From assembly GCF_019218755.1 (NCBI RefSeq), contig NZ_JAHUWZ010000002.1:434001-498000 (forward strand): a stretch of 64,000 nucleotides of DNA. Direction: 5' to 3'. The position numbers were made by a program, and so were the translations under genes. Of this stretch, positions 52,044 through 62,281 are shown one piece after another (position 1 is the first letter of the stretch; each line of letters begins with the position of its first letter). A model generated the notes under the pieces. The model was not told the DNA's origin. It made no database searches and saw only the letters and a list, made by a program, of their open reading frames with translations. This DNA is from Acidovorax sp. sif1233. GTDB taxonomy: Bacteria > Pseudomonadota > Gammaproteobacteria > Burkholderiales > Burkholderiaceae_C.

Positions 52044-54425
52044 TCATGCCAGGGCCGCTTCCTCCAGCAGCCGCTCGCGCACTTCCTGCGCCGCCTGCAC
52101 CATGTGGCGCAGCGCGGCTTCCGTCTCGGGCCAGCCCCGGGTCTTGAGGCCGCAGTCGGGGTTCACCCACAGGTGCTCCACGGGCACCACCTCGGCGGCC
52201 TTCTCCAGCAGCGCGGCCATCTCCTGCACGCCGGGCACGCGAGGCGAGTGGATGTCGTACACGCCGGGGCCGATCTCGTTGGGATATTTGAAGTCGCCAA
52301 AACCCTGCAGCAGTTCCATGTCCGACCGGCTGGTCTCGATGGTGATCACATCGGCATCCATGGCCGCGATGGCGGGCAGAATGTCGTTGAACTCGCTGTA
52401 GCACATGTGGGTGTGGATCTGGGTGTCGTTGTGCACGCCGCTGGCACTGATGCGGAACGCGCGTGTGGCGCGCTCCAGATAGCTCTTCCACCCGGCGCGG
52501 CGCAGCGGCAGGCCCTCGCGGATCGCGGGCTCGTCGATCTGGATGATGGCGATGCCTGCGGCCTCGAGGTCGCACACCTCGTCGCGGATGGCCCAGGCGA
52601 TCTGGTCGGCCGTGGTGGCGCGCGGCTGGTCGTCGCGCACAAAGCTCCACTGCAGGATGGTGATGGGGCCGGTGAGCATGCCCTTCATGGGGCGGTCGGT
52701 CAGGCTCTGCGCGTACTGCGTCCAGGCCACGGTCATGGGCGTGGGGCGGGCCACGTCGCCGTAGATGATGGGCGGCTTCACGCAGCGTGAGCCATAGCTT
52801 TGCACCCAGCCGTTGGCGGTGAAGGCGAAACCGTCGAGCTGCTCGCCAAAGTATTCGACCATGTCATTGCGCTCTGCCTCGCCATGCACCAGCACGTCGA
52901 TGCCCAGGGCTTCCTGCTTGCGCACTGCCAAGGCAATTTCGGCTTGCATCTTTTGTTGGTAGTGGGCCGCATCCAGTGCCCCGCGCTTGAAGGCGGCGCG
53001 TGCGGCGCGGATCTCCGCCGTCTGCGGGAACGAGCCAATCGTGGTGGTGGGCAGCAGCGGCAGCTTCAGGCGTGCGCGCTGTGCCTTTTGCCTGGCGGGA
53101 AAGGCGTCGTGGCGCTGGTCGGCCCCCGGCGCAGCGGCGGCCAGGCGGGCGGCCACGGTGGCACGGTGAACGCGGGGGCTGGCGCGGCGGGCGGCCAGGG
53201 CGATGCGGGCGGCGTGCAATTCATCGTCCACCGCAACCTCGCCTTGCGACAAGGCGGTGGAGAGCACACGCAGCTCGTCGAGCTTTTCGACGGCAAACGC
53301 CAGCCAGGATTTCACTTCGGCATCCAGCTGCGTTTCGGCCTCTAAGCTGAACGGCACATGCAGCAGCGAGCACGACGGTGCCAGCCACAGCTCGCCCTGG
53401 TGCTTGTCGGCCACAGGGCGCAGCTTGGTCAGAGCGGCATCGAGGTCGGTGCGCCAGATGTTGCGGCCGTCCACGATGCCCACCGACAGCACCTTGTGCG
53501 AGGGCAGCCAGTCCGCCACGCCCACCAGTTCTTCCGGCGCGCGCACGGCATCCACATGCAGGCCCGCCACGGGCAGCTGGCAGGCCAGGCGCAGGTTCTC
53601 GGCCAGGGGCGAGAAGTAGGTGGCCAGCAGCAGCTTGGGCGCGCTGCGCGCCAGTTGCCAGTAGCTGGGCTCAAAGGCATGGCGCCACACATCGGGCAAG
53701 TCCAGGCCCAGGATGGGTTCGTCGATCTGCACCCATTCCACGCCCTGGGCCTTCAGGCGCGCCAGCACGGTTTCGTACACCGGCAGCAATGACTCCAGCA
53801 GGCTGAAGCGGTCAAAACCCGCCGTTTTGGATTTGCCCAGCCACAAAAAGCTCAGCGGCCCCAGCAGCACCGCCTTGACCTTGTGGCCCAGCGCCTGCGC
53901 TTCAGAGACTTCCTCGAACAGGCGTTCGCTGGCCAGGTGGAACTGCGTGCCGGCGCTGAACTCGGGCACGAGGTAGTGGTAGTTGGTGTCGAACCACTTG
54001 GTCATCTCCAGCGCGGGCTGGCCTGCGGTGGTGTGCTTTGCCTGGCAACCGGCGCTGCAGCCCTGATGGTCTTCGGCGGCGTGGGCCGACACGCCCCGCG
54101 CCATCGCAAAGTAGCGCGCCAGCTCGGGCGTGTGGCCGTCAAAGCCAAAACGGGCAGGCTCGCAGCCCAGCAGCTGGATGTGGTTGGCCACGTGGTCGTA
54201 CAGCGCAAAGTCGCCCACCGTCACACAACCCAGGCCCGCATCGGCCTGCGCCTGCCAATGCAACTGGCGCAATTGGGCGGCGGTGGCCTGCAGCTCGGCC
54301 TCGGTGCTGTCGCCGCGCCAGAAGGACTCGAGCGCGAATTTCAGTTCGCGCTGCGCCCCCATGCGCGGAAAACCCAGTGTGTGCGTGAGCACAGGGCGAG
54401 AGGAGGATTGGGCGGCGAGCGACAT
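52044..54425 (-). CDS. metE: Cobalamin-independent methionine synthase
   Basis: Transfers a methyl group from methyltetrahydropteroyl-triglutamate to homocysteine. 793 residues in two barrels. Zn ligands are His and Cys in '[13 protein letters not shown]', Glu in '[12 protein letters not shown]' and Cys in '[11 protein letters not shown]'. The interdomain linker (about 400-450) is Ala/Arg-rich and longer than in E. coli. ATG at 54425 begins before '[20 protein letters not shown]'. It is divergent from metR, as in many proteobacteria. Confidence 0.96.
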   Translation of the reverse strand: MSLAAQSSSRPVLTHTLGFPRMGAQRELKFALESFWRGDSTEAELQATAAQLRQLHWQAQADAGLGCVTVGDFALYDHVANHIQLLGCEPARFGFDGHTPELARYFAMARGVSAHAAEDHQGCSAGCQAKHTTAGQPALEMTKWFDTNYHYLVPEFSAGTQFHLASERLFEEVSEAQALGHKVKAVLLGPLSFLWLGKSKTAGFDRFSLLESLLPVYETVLARLKAQGVEWVQIDEPILGLDLPDVWRHAFEPSYWQLARSAPKLLLATYFSPLAENLRLACQLPVAGLHVDAVRAPEELVGVADWLPSHKVLSVGIVDGRNIWRTDLDAALTKLRPVADKHQGELWLAPSCSLLHVPFSLEAETQLDAEVKSWLAFAVEKLDELRVLSTALSQGEVAVDDELHAARIALAARRASPRVHRATVAARLAAAAPGADQRHDAFPARQKAQRARLKLPLLPTTTIGSFPQTAEIRAARAAFKRGALDAAHYQQKMQAEIALAVRKQEALGIDVLVHGEAERNDMVEYFGEQLDGFAFTANGWVQSYGSRCVKPPIIYGDVARPTPMTVAWTQYAQSLTDRPMKGMLTGPITILQWSFVRDDQPRATTADQIAWAIRDEVCDLEAAGIAIIQIDEPAIREGLPLRRAGWKSYLERATRAFRISASGVHNDTQIHTHMCYSEFNDILPAIAAMDADVITIETSRSDMELLQGFGDFKYPNEIGPGVYDIHSPRVPGVQEMAALLEKAAEVVPVEHLWVNPDCGLKTRGWPETEAALRHMVQAAQEVRERLLEEAALA

Positions 54426-54533
54426 GGTGATTTCCTTCTTCTGAATGGAGCAATGCAATGAAGGCACCGATGGTCGCGCGGGCTCGTTTATTATTCAAAC
54501 GAAAGTTTTATGCGATCAACTTGAAAATTAGTA
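54426..54533. promoter_or_regulatory. metE-metR divergent promoter region
   Basis: An AT-rich region of 108 bp. TTCAA (54494-54498) and TTGAA (54521-54525) are inverted; MetR sites have TGAA-N5-TTCA-like arms, so this is a plausible but not exact MetR site. Confidence 0.4.
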
Positions 54534-55460
54534 ATGAACCAGTCGATTCTGGAAGTGCGCCACCTGCGCACCCTGGTCGCCCTGCGCGACAGCGGCAGCC
54601 TGGTGCGGGCCGCGCAGCTGCTCAACCTCACGCAGTCGGCGCTGTCGCACCAGATCAAGCTGCTGGAGGACCGCTATGGCCAGCCGCTGTTTGAGCGCAA
54701 GTCCGTGCCGCCGCAGTTCACCGCCGTGGGCGAACGCCTGCTGGCCCTGGCCGATGCCATGCTGCCGCAGGTGGAGGGAGCCGAGCGCGACATTGCCCGC
54801 CTGGTATTGGGGCAGGGCGGGCAGATGCGCATTGCGGTGGAATGCCACACCTGTTTTGACTGGCTGATGCCCGCCATGGATGCGTTTCGCACCCGCTGGC
54901 CCGAGGTGGAGCTGGACATCGTGAGCGGCTTTCACGCCGACCCCGTGGGCCTGCTGCACCAGGGCCGGGCCGACGTGGCCATCGTGTCGGAGGTGGATGC
55001 CGACGAGGCGGGCGTGGACTACCACGCGCTGTTTGGCTTCGAGATCCGCGCGCTGCTGGCCAACACGCACCCGCTGGTCGCCAGGCCGCACCTGGTGGCG
55101 CAGGACTTTGCCGACCAGACCATCATCACCTACCCCGTGCCCGACGAAATGCTGGACCTGATCCGCCAGGTGCTGGAGCCCGCCGGGGTGCGCCCGCCGC
55201 GCCGCACCACCGAGCTGACGGTGGCCATGCTGCAGCTGGTGGCCAGCGGGCGCGGCGTGGCGGCGCTGCCGCTGTGGGCGGTGCAGAGTTACCTGGACCG
55301 GGGGTATGTGACGGCCAGGCCCATCGGAGCCCGGGGGGTGCGGGGCGAACTGCACGCCGCCTGCCTGCCCAGCTTGTCGGCCAAGCCGTACCTGCAGGAC
55401 TTTGTGCAGGTCACGCGCGAGACGAGTTTTGTCACGCTCAAGGGCGTGGAGTTGTTGTGA
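54534..55460 (+). CDS. metR: MetR-type LysR regulator
   Basis: 308 residues. 'LRTLVALRDSGSLVRAAQLL' and 'LNLTQSALSHQIKLLEDRYG' form the helix-turn-helix, and the effector domain has 'MRIAVECHTCFDWLMPAMD', the MetR homocysteine-site segment. It is divergent from metE, which it probably activates in response to homocysteine. Its 3' end overlaps the convergent NTF2-like gene by 23 bp. Confidence 0.94.
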   Translation: MNQSILEVRHLRTLVALRDSGSLVRAAQLLNLTQSALSHQIKLLEDRYGQPLFERKSVPPQFTAVGERLLALADAMLPQVEGAERDIARLVLGQGGQMRIAVECHTCFDWLMPAMDAFRTRWPEVELDIVSGFHADPVGLLHQGRADVAIVSEVDADEAGVDYHALFGFEIRALLANTHPLVARPHLVAQDFADQTIITYPVPDEMLDLIRQVLEPAGVRPPRRTTELTVAMLQLVASGRGVAALPLWAVQSYLDRGYVTARPIGARGVRGELHAACLPSLSAKPYLQDFVQVTRETSFVTLKGVELL

Positions 55461-55872
55461 CAATTGGATCCGGCGCGTACTTGTCGCCCACCTCTTCGCG
55501 CAGCGGGTGGGTGTCGTAGACGATGTTCATGTCGCGGATGCGGGTGCTGCCCGCGTCGAACGTGAACACATCCACGCAGGTGAAAGTCACCTCCCGGCCA
55601 TCGTTCAAGGTCCAGTCGTAGCGGAAATAGGCGGCGACCCGCACGGCGCCGCCGCTTTCTGGTTGGGCGGAGGCGAACAGATCCAGCACGGTGATCACGC
55701 TGCCGCTGGAGGCCTGGGCGAGCTTCTTGAAAAAGTCGCTCGCGCGCATCGTGCCCAGGAACGGCGAGTGCACCATGCCATCGTCTTCAAAACAGGCAAT
55801 CAGCCCGTCGGTATGACTGGCATGCAGGTGGGCGAGGTAGGTGCGGACGGTGTCGATGGGGGAATGGCTCAT
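55438..55872 (-). CDS. SnoaL/NTF2-like protein
   Basis: 144 residues with the SnoaL-like cone fold: 'DTVRTYLAHLHASHTDGLIA' and 'FTCVDVFTFDAGSTRIRDMN'. These are small ligand-binding or isomerase proteins with varied roles. The ATG is at 55872. It overlaps the end of metR tail-to-tail. Substrate unknown. Confidence 0.8.
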   Translation of the reverse strand: MSHSPIDTVRTYLAHLHASHTDGLIACFEDDGMVHSPFLGTMRASDFFKKLAQASSGSVITVLDLFASAQPESGGAVRVAAYFRYDWTLNDGREVTFTCVDVFTFDAGSTRIRDMNIVYDTHPLREEVGDKYAPDPIVTTTPRP

Positions 55873-55969
55873 ACGTGGCGATGCAAAGGGCGTGGAGTGG
55901 AGTGCGTAGCTTCGCCAACTCCGCGCCGCACGACAAGAGACAATGGTGGCTTGTACATAAAAGGTGTTT

Positions 55970-56836
55970 ATGTATCTGCGCTACCTGCAATACCTCCGAG
56001 TGGTCATCGAACAGGGCTCGTTCGCCTTGGCGGCCAAGGCCTGCGGCGTGTCGCAGCCTGCGATCAGCCATGGCATGAAGGCACTGCAAGTCCACTTCGC
56101 GAAGCCCTTGCTGGTGCGCGAGGGGCGCCGCCATGTGCCCACCGACCTGGCCCGGGCTGTAGCCGCGCAGGCCCTGCACCTGGCACAAGGGGTTGAGGCG
56201 CTGCCCCGCGCGTCAGTGGCTGCGGCAGACCGCTACCTGCTGCGGGTAGGGCTCACGTCTTCAGCGGCGCTGGTCTGTGGCCCGCTGCTGTATGCCAGCT
56301 GGTGCCTGCCCAACGCCCGGCGCTCGCTGGAGATGGCGACGGCCGATGAAGGCAGTCTGCTGGAGGGCCTGCTGCAGCGGCGCTTTGATGCGGTCATTGC
56401 CCCCAAACCGCGCAAGTTTGCGCATCCCGATGTGACGGAGCGCCCCCTGTACGAGTTGCATCCCCAGGTCTATGCGCGCAAGGGCCACCCATGGGTCCGG
56501 GCCCAGTCGCTGGCGCAACTGCAGGGCGCTGCGTGGGCCTGTGTGGGGCCCAGTGTCAGCGGGCCGGTGGATGTGTTGACGGAAGCGCACCGTGTGCGCC
56601 GCATGCCCGCGCCCAAGATGTCCGTGCGCTGCCCCGACTTTGCCAGCCTGCTGCACCTGGTGGCGCAGTCCGACCTGCTGGCTGTTGTGCCGCACCCTGC
56701 GTTGCTGGGCGGTGCGTCCACGCTGGTGGCGCCCCTGCGGCTGGCGGAATCTCTGCCGCTGTATGGCATGTGGCTGTTCGAACCCCGGGGCTACAAGTCA
56801 CGGCTGGGCCCCGAGGTGTTTGCGCCCGCGGGCTGA
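55970..56836 (+). CDS. LysR-type transcriptional regulator
   Basis: 288 residues. 'YLRYLQYLRVVIEQGSFALA' and 'ACGVSQPAISHGMKALQVHF' form the helix-turn-helix; the effector domain is shortish. ATG at 55970 has AAGG 6 nt upstream and is preferred over GTG at 55964. It lies upstream of the M20 peptidase on the same strand and divergent from the NTF2-like gene; the target is unknown. Confidence 0.9.
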   Translation: MYLRYLQYLRVVIEQGSFALAAKACGVSQPAISHGMKALQVHFAKPLLVREGRRHVPTDLARAVAAQALHLAQGVEALPRASVAAADRYLLRVGLTSSAALVCGPLLYASWCLPNARRSLEMATADEGSLLEGLLQRRFDAVIAPKPRKFAHPDVTERPLYELHPQVYARKGHPWVRAQSLAQLQGAAWACVGPSVSGPVDVLTEAHRVRRMPAPKMSVRCPDFASLLHLVAQSDLLAVVPHPALLGGASTLVAPLRLAESLPLYGMWLFEPRGYKSRLGPEVFAPAG

Positions 56837-56946
56837 GTCTGGCGCGCAGGCGCTGACCGAAGCATTGCAAGGAGGATCAGTGTTTGAAATTGGTGTTGCA
56901 AGACTCCATAATCGCTTTCCTCATCCCTTCACCGAGCCTTTGCACC

Positions 56947-58248
56947 ATGCACCATCCGCAGCGCCGCCCACACTCAGCCCCTTCGTTTGTCCGCCCCCTG
57001 ATGGCCTCGCTGGCGCTGGCGTTTGCCGCCGCCCTGGCCCACGCTGCGCCGGTGGCTGATGTCCATGCGCTGGCCCAGAAGGAGCAGCAGCCGCTGCTCG
57101 ACACCCTGCGCGACCTGGTGCACATCGAGTCCGGCAGCAAGGACATCGAAGGCTTGAATCAGATCGCCGAGCGCATTGCCAGCCAGCTCAAGCAACTGGG
57201 CGGCACGGTGGACGTGCTGCAGACCAGCGACATCTACCGCCTGGACGACACGCCCGAGAAGGTGGGCCCTGCCGTGCAGGCCGTGTTCAAGGGCACGGGC
57301 AGCAAGAAGATCATGCTCATCGCGCACATGGACACGGTGTACCTGAAAGGCATGCTCAAAGGCCAGCCGTTCCGCATCGATGGCGACAAGGCCTATGGCC
57401 TGGGCATTTCGGACGACAAGCAGGGCATCGCGCTCATCATCCACACCGTGGCCCTGCTGCAAAAGCTCAGCTTCAAGGACTACGGCACGCTCACCGTGCT
57501 GATTAATGGCGACGAGGAAATCAGCTCGCCCGGCTGGCGCAGCACCATCACCCGTGTGGCGTCCGAGCAGGATGTGGTGTTGTCGTTCGAAGGCGGCGGC
57601 ACCGACGGCACGCTGCGCCTGGCCACCAGCGGCATCGGGGCGGCCTACCTCACGGTGCAGGGCAAGGCATCGCACGCCGGGGCCAAGCCCGAGGATGGCG
57701 TGAACGCGCTGTACGAACTGTCGCACCAGTTGCTGCAGATGAAGGACCTGTCGAAGAACGACGAAGGACTCAAGCTCAACTGGACCGTCTCCAAGTCCGG
57801 CACCAACCGCAATGTGATCCCCGCAGAAGCCACGGCCCAGGCCGATGCCCGCGCGCTCAAGGTGGCGGACTTTGACGGGTTGGAGAAGGCGCTGCAGGAG
57901 AAGATCAAGACCCGGCTGCTGCCCGCCTCCAAGGTGGACGTGAAGTTCGAGGTGCGCCGGCCGCCGCTCGAAGCCAGCGAGGCATCGCGCCGTGTGGCCG
58001 GTTACGGCAAGGTCATCTACCAGGAGTTGGGCCTGCCGCTCAACGTGGTCGAGAAAGCCACCGGGGGCGGCACCGATGCGGCCTTTGCGGCGCTCAAGAC
58101 CAAGGGCGCGGTGGTAGAGGGCATGGGCCTGTCGGGCTACGGCGCCCACTCCAACGATGCGGAGTACGTGCAGATCAATACCATCGTGCCGCGCCTGTAC
58201 CTGGCCACGCGCATGATCATGGACATCTCGCGCGACAGGCTGAAGTGA
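56947..58248 (+). CDS. M20-family metallopeptidase (glutamate carboxypeptidase type), exported
   Basis: 433 residues. The leader ends 'LALAFAAALAHAAPVADVHA', so the protein is exported. Zn ligands: His in 'MLIAHMDTVYLKG', Asp in 'LGISDDKQG', Glu in 'INGDEEISSPGW', 'SFEGGGTDGT', and His in 'YGAHSNDAEYV'. Carboxypeptidase G2-like enzymes cleave C-terminal glutamate from folates or peptides. The start is unsure: ATG 56947 has no good ribosome site, whereas TTG 56884 has AAGGAGG 8 nt upstream and would add 21 residues. A family B repeat follows the stop. Confidence 0.88.
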   Translation: MHHPQRRPHSAPSFVRPLMASLALAFAAALAHAAPVADVHALAQKEQQPLLDTLRDLVHIESGSKDIEGLNQIAERIASQLKQLGGTVDVLQTSDIYRLDDTPEKVGPAVQAVFKGTGSKKIMLIAHMDTVYLKGMLKGQPFRIDGDKAYGLGISDDKQGIALIIHTVALLQKLSFKDYGTLTVLINGDEEISSPGWRSTITRVASEQDVVLSFEGGGTDGTLRLATSGIGAAYLTVQGKASHAGAKPEDGVNALYELSHQLLQMKDLSKNDEGLKLNWTVSKSGTNRNVIPAEATAQADARALKVADFDGLEKALQEKIKTRLLPASKVDVKFEVRRPPLEASEASRRVAGYGKVIYQELGLPLNVVEKATGGGTDAAFAALKTKGAVVEGMGLSGYGAHSNDAEYVQINTIVPRLYLATRMIMDISRDRLK

Positions 58249-58320
58249 CTCCCTGAGCCGCTTCGTGCCTCCCCCTGCGGGGGCGTCTCCGGTGCTGCAG
58301 GGCGAGGAGCCAGGCACGGA
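58249..58320. repeat. Family B-related repeat after the M20 peptidase
   Basis: CTCCCTGAGCCGCTTCGTGC and then CCCCCTGCGGGGGCG begins directly after TGA. It is inverted relative to the minus-strand copies but sits the same way with respect to its gene, beginning at the stop codon. Confidence 0.65.
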
Positions 58321-58335
58321 GGCGCTGTTTACGGC

Positions 58336-59304
58336 TTACTCAAGTACCAAGGTGCCAGGCACCGGCGCCAGCACGGCACCGGTGGTGTAGAACGATTCCA
58401 GGTTTTCCAGCACCAGGTCGGCCATCGCGCGTCGGGTTTCGTGCGTGGCGCTGGCGGTGTGGGGCGTCAGCACCACGTTGTCCAGCGCCATCAGCGCGGC
58501 GGGCACGGTGGGCTCGTTCTCGAACACGTCCAGCCCTGCACCGGCGATGCGGCGTTCGGTCAGCGCTTCGATCAATGCGGCTTCGTCCACCACGCTGCCG
58601 CGCGCCACATTGACGAGGTAGCCGTTCGGCCCCAGGGCATCCAGCACATCGCGGTTGACGAGGTGGCGCGTGCCAGCGCCGCCCGCCACGGTCAGCACCA
58701 GGTAGTCGGCCCACTGCGCCAGTGCGGTCAAGGACGCGAAGTAAGGGAGTGCGCAGCCCTCGGCCTGCCGACGGTTGTGGTAGCCCACCTCCATGCGGAA
58801 ACCGCTCGCACGATCGGCCACCGCCTGGCCGATGCGGCCCATGCCCACGATGCCCAGGCGCTTGCCCGACACGCGGCTGCCGAGCGCAAACCTGGCCTTC
58901 GGCCATTCGCCACGGCGCACAAAACGGTCGCTGGCGGCAAGGTTGCGCGACACATCCAGCATCAGCGCAAATGCCATGTCGGCCACGCAGTCGTTGAGCA
59001 CGCCGGGCGTGTAGCCCACCTGCACGCCACGCGCCTTGGCCGCATCGATGTCCAGCGCGTCAAAGCCCACGCCAAAGCTGCTGATGACCTGGAGGTGGGG
59101 CAGCGCGGCGATGACCTCGCCCTTGAGGCCGATGGCGGCGGTGGTCACCACCCCGGTGAACCCGGCACCGTGTGACGCCAGAAAAGCCGCTGGATCGGGC
59201 TGTTCGGCCAGGCAGGCGACGCTGTAACGGGCCGCCAGTTCGGCCTCCAGCGCGGGGAGGGGCAGGCGGCCGATTTGCAGGATGCGGTGGGGAGTCGTGG
59301 TCAT
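58336..59304 (-). CDS. D-2-hydroxyacid dehydrogenase (glyoxylate/hydroxypyruvate reductase type)
   Basis: A 322-residue NAD(P)H enzyme. 'RLGIVGMGRIGQAVADRA' is the cofactor loop; catalytic Arg in 'NVARGSVVDEA', Glu in 'DVFENEPTVPAAL' and His in 'VLTPHTASATHE'. It fits the GhrA/GhrB group acting on glyoxylate, hydroxypyruvate or 2-ketogluconate. Closeness to kdgD and the lactonase suggests a sugar-acid link. ATG at 59304 starts homology. Confidence 0.9.
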   Translation of the reverse strand: MTTTPHRILQIGRLPLPALEAELAARYSVACLAEQPDPAAFLASHGAGFTGVVTTAAIGLKGEVIAALPHLQVISSFGVGFDALDIDAAKARGVQVGYTPGVLNDCVADMAFALMLDVSRNLAASDRFVRRGEWPKARFALGSRVSGKRLGIVGMGRIGQAVADRASGFRMEVGYHNRRQAEGCALPYFASLTALAQWADYLVLTVAGGAGTRHLVNRDVLDALGPNGYLVNVARGSVVDEAALIEALTERRIAGAGLDVFENEPTVPAALMALDNVVLTPHTASATHETRRAMADLVLENLESFYTTGAVLAPVPGTLVLE

Positions 59305-59380
59305 GGTTTCGTGGGGCAACAGTGCCAAAAAATGCAACGGGCGGCATACGGCGGCACACTGCCGCCCCGATGTGTCTACA

Positions 59381-59842
59381 TCATGCCGCGACGCGCACGG
59401 CCTGGCGTGCCAGCAGCTTCCACTGGCCGCCTTGCTGCTGCCACACGCCCAGGATCTTGATCTGCACCTTGCCTGGCTTGCCCGAGTCATTGGTATCGGC
59501 CGTGAGGGTGTGGCGCACGATGGCGGTGTTGCCCACGACCTTGATGGTCTGGTCGGAGATGGCGATGGTGACGAAGTCGGATTTTCCTGCGATCAGGTCG
59601 CCGATGAAACTGTCCTTGGTGTCCACGCGGCCCCCCGAATGGCCGTAGCTCAGGTCGTCGGCGACGAGTTGGGCGAGGGCCGTGGGCGTGGGATCGATCA
59701 TGGCCACGCGCAGTTTTTCCGCAGCCGCGGCCACCGATTGCTCGGACGATGCCGAAGATGCAGCGGGTGCGCTAGTGGCGCAGCCCGTGAGCGCGGCAAT
59801 GGCCAAGGCGGCGGCCGTGGCGAGAACGATTTGCTTGAACAT
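59381..59842 (-). CDS. Lipoprotein with NTF2/DUF4440-like domain
   Basis: 153 residues. 'MFKQIVLATAAALAIAAL' with 'TGCATSAPA' is a lipoprotein signal. The mature domain ('AMIDPTPTALAQLVADDLSY', 'IKILGVWQQQGGQWKLLARQ') is DUF4440-like. Ligand unknown. Similar proteins accompany sugar-acid genes in Burkholderiales. ATG at 59842 follows GGAGACAG. Confidence 0.82.
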   Translation of the reverse strand: MFKQIVLATAAALAIAALTGCATSAPAASSASSEQSVAAAAEKLRVAMIDPTPTALAQLVADDLSYGHSGGRVDTKDSFIGDLIAGKSDFVTIAISDQTIKVVGNTAIVRHTLTADTNDSGKPGKVQIKILGVWQQQGGQWKLLARQAVRVAA

Positions 59843-59944
59843 CTTGTCTGTCTCCGTTGTGGTGTTGGGGATGTGTGTGCGTGCCACGGCTGCACCACGC
59901 GCCCGTGCACGGCCAGGCGCGTGGTGGAATGCAACCAAAGAAAA

Positions 59945-59966
59945 GGGGCCTGGCTTGCCAGGCCCC
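59945..59966 (-). terminator. kdgD terminator
   Basis: GGGGCCTGG/CCAGGCCCC with a 4-nt loop; on the minus strand TTTTCTTT follows. Confidence 0.9.
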
Positions 59967-59975
59967 TCGGCGCGC

Positions 59976-60893
59976 TTACTGCGGGCCGAGCTTGTCGATG
60001 AGCGCCTTGAGCTCTTCCATCTCGCTGGGCTTCAAGTCCGTCAGCGGCGCGCGCACCGGCCCACCGTCATGGCCCACGATCCTGGCGCCCGCCTTGATGA
60101 TGCTCACGCCATAGCCCTCCACCCGGTTGCGGATGGCCAGGTAGGGCATGAAGAACTCCTTGAGCAGCCTGTGCTGCGTGGCCGTGTCGTCGGCCGCCAC
60201 GGCCTTGTAGAAGTCCATCGCCGTCTTGGGAATGAAGTTGAACACTGCGGACGAATACACCGGCGTGCCCAGCGCCTTGTAGGCCGCCGCATACACCTCG
60301 GCCGTGGGCAGGCCGCCCAGGTAGGAGAAGCGGTCACCCATCTTCATGAAGATGGAAGACATGGTCTCGATGTTGCCCACGCCGTCCTTGAAGCCGATCA
60401 GGTTGGGGCAGCGGTCGGCCAGGATGGCCAGGGAATCGGCAGTCAGCTTGGTGCGGTCGCGGTTGTAGACGATCACGCCGAACTTCACGCTGTTGCACAC
60501 GGCGGCCACATGCTCGATCAGGCCCTCCTGGCCGGCTTCGGTCAAGTAGTGGGGCAACAGCAGGATGCCGTGGGCGCCCAGGCGCTCGGCCTCCTGGGCA
60601 TGGGCGATGGCGGTGCGGGTGGGGCCGCCGGCGCCGGCAATGATGGGCACCTTGCCGCGGCAGGTGTCCACGGCGGTCTTGATGACCTGGCCGTACTCGG
60701 GGCCCGAGAGCGAGAAATACTCGCCCGTGCCGCCGGCGGCGAACAGGGCGCTGGCGCCATAGGGGGCGAGCCACTCCAGGCGCTCGATGTAGGTCCTGGG
60801 GCGGAATTCACCCTGCTCGTCGAAGTCCGTGATGGGGAAGGACAGCAGGCCGGAGCCCATGATGGATTTGAGGTCTTGCGGGGTCATGGTCAT
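59976..60893 (-). CDS. kdgD: 5-dehydro-4-deoxyglucarate dehydratase
   Basis: A DHDPS-family enzyme that turns 5-keto-4-deoxyglucarate into 2,5-dioxopentanoate, CO2 and water in glucarate/galactarate catabolism. 305 residues. Catalytic Lys in '[14 protein letters not shown]', Tyr in '[12 protein letters not shown]', and '[13 protein letters not shown]' for substrate binding. '[17 protein letters not shown]' is typical of KdgD. It is 44 bp downstream of a Bug receptor and ends in a terminator. The later aldehyde dehydrogenase and glucarate dehydratase are not in the window. Confidence 0.92.
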   Translation of the reverse strand: MTMTPQDLKSIMGSGLLSFPITDFDEQGEFRPRTYIERLEWLAPYGASALFAAGGTGEYFSLSGPEYGQVIKTAVDTCRGKVPIIAGAGGPTRTAIAHAQEAERLGAHGILLLPHYLTEAGQEGLIEHVAAVCNSVKFGVIVYNRDRTKLTADSLAILADRCPNLIGFKDGVGNIETMSSIFMKMGDRFSYLGGLPTAEVYAAAYKALGTPVYSSAVFNFIPKTAMDFYKAVAADDTATQHRLLKEFFMPYLAIRNRVEGYGVSIIKAGARIVGHDGGPVRAPLTDLKPSEMEELKALIDKLGPQ

Positions 60894-60937
60894 TGCAACG
60901 AGGGAGAAAGGTGAATGAAACAGGGGGTGTGAAGTGC

Positions 60938-61909
60938 TCAGTCGAGCTTGATGTTGGCGGCCTTGACCACGCTGGCCCAGCGCGCACGCTCCTTGACGAA
61001 GAACTGGTCCTGCTCGGCGGAGGTCATGGTCACCACCTCGGCGCCCTGGCCGGCCAGGCGCGAGCGGATCTCGGGTGCGCGGATGGCGGTGATGAGGGCC
61101 TTGTTGAGCTTTTGCACGACGGCATCCGGCGTGCCGCGTGGCAGCAGCACGCCTTGCCAGGTGCCGGACTCGTAGCCGGCCACGCCCTGCTCGGCAATGG
61201 TGGGCACGTCGCCGATCAGGGGCATGCGCGTGGACTTGGACACGCCCAGCACCTTGAGCTTGCCGCTCTGCACCTGGGGCAGGGTGGCCAGCATGCCGTT
61301 CATCAGCACCTGGGTCTGGCCGGCGACGGTGTCCTGGATGGCGGTGACGCCGCCCTTGTAGGGGATGTACTGCCAGCGCGCGCCGCTGGCGCGCTCCAGC
61401 GCCACGCCAGCCAGGTGGGGAGCGCTGCCGGTGGCCGTGACGGCAAAGTTCAGGTCGTTCTTCTTGGAGTAGGCGACCAGCTCCTTGAGGTTGCTCACGG
61501 GCACCGAAGGGTGCACCACCAGCAGGTGGGGCGAGTAGGCCAGCATGGTCACGCCACGCAGGTCCTTGGAGGGGTCGAACGACAGCTTGGTGTAGACCGA
61601 GGGGCTGATGGCCAGCGCGCCCACGTCGCACAGCAGCATGGTGTAGCCGTCCGGCTCGGCCTTGGCGACGAAGTCCGCCCCCAGGTTGCCGTTGGCCCCG
61701 GGCTTGTTCTCGACGATGACGGTCTGCTTGAGCGCCTCGGACAGCGACTGGCTGATGGAGCGCGCAATGATGTCCGAGCTGCCGCCTGGAGGGTAGGGCA
61801 CCACGATGCGCAGCGTCTTTGCTGGCCATTCCGCCGTCTGGGCGGTGGCGGAGGCTGCGGCCAGGGCGGCGGTACAGGCCAGGAGGATGGCGCGTCGGTT
61901 CAAGGTCAT
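60938..61909 (-). CDS. Bug/TctC-family periplasmic solute receptor
   Basis: 323 residues with a signal peptide ('[20 protein letters not shown]', cleaved near ATA|QT). '[20 protein letters not shown]' and '[20 protein letters not shown]' are Bug signatures. Bug proteins bind organic acids for the tripartite tricarboxylate transporter. Operon with kdgD suggests a sugar acid such as glucarate. No TctA/TctB gene is adjacent. ATG at 61909 follows GGAGAC. Confidence 0.92.
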   Translation of the reverse strand: MTLNRRAILLACTAALAAASATAQTAEWPAKTLRIVVPYPPGGSSDIIARSISQSLSEALKQTVIVENKPGANGNLGADFVAKAEPDGYTMLLCDVGALAISPSVYTKLSFDPSKDLRGVTMLAYSPHLLVVHPSVPVSNLKELVAYSKKNDLNFAVTATGSAPHLAGVALERASGARWQYIPYKGGVTAIQDTVAGQTQVLMNGMLATLPQVQSGKLKVLGVSKSTRMPLIGDVPTIAEQGVAGYESGTWQGVLLPRGTPDAVVQKLNKALITAIRAPEIRSRLAGQGAEVVTMTSAEQDQFFVKERARWASVVKAANIKLD

Positions 61910-61938
61910 GGAATGTCTCCGTTGCATGGGTTGTTGTT

Positions 61939-61953
61939 AGTCATCGTACAACT
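61939..61953. promoter_or_regulatory. Possible GntR-type operator near the Bug-kdgD operon
   Basis: AGTCATCGTACAACT is quasi-palindromic (GTT-GTAC-core on the minus strand) and shares GTTGTA..GAC with the site at 62144, as FadR-subfamily GntR sites do. Confidence 0.4.
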
Positions 61954-62143
61954 AGATGCCGTCCAAAACAACCGACCGGCCTGGAAATATCGGGTTTACC
62001 CTTAAAAAATCAGGGTAAGTACCAAGGTTTTGGGAGGCCGTTTCCTTATGGTGGCAGGGGTTCGGCGCACCAATCGGCTGTCAAAAAACTTCGGGTAATC
62101 CCTTTAGGGTGCCAGGTGGGAGTGGCTCCACAATCGCCTCTTT

Positions 62144-62156
62144 GTTGTATGACGAC
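62144..62156. promoter_or_regulatory. Possible GntR-type operator near the lactonase gene
   Basis: GTTGTATGACGAC resembles TTGTATGACAA-like FadR-subfamily sites and the reverse complement of 61939-61953. It lies about 125 bp before the lactonase ATG. Confidence 0.4.
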
Positions 62157-62281
62157 ATATGACAAAAGACTCCCACCCCGCGCCGGGCAGGCCGTGAAAT
62201 CGCCCGGCGGGAAACGACCACCATGGCAACGCGAGTGCGCTGTTCCCCAGCCTTCGCCGCCATCTTGCCCAAGGAATACGG

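Larger units (their letters stand above)
61910..62281. other. Divergent promoter region of the sugar-acid genes
   Basis: 372 bp with two possible operator sites (61939-61953, 62144-62156), separated by about 200 bp, one near each divergent gene. No small gene is supportable here. Confidence 0.6.

Noticed and set aside
54494..54525. An exact MetR box between metE and metR
   Set aside because: Arms are only TTCAA/TTGAA with a wide gap; it does not match TGAA-N5-TTCA, so it is listed only as a weak promoter region.
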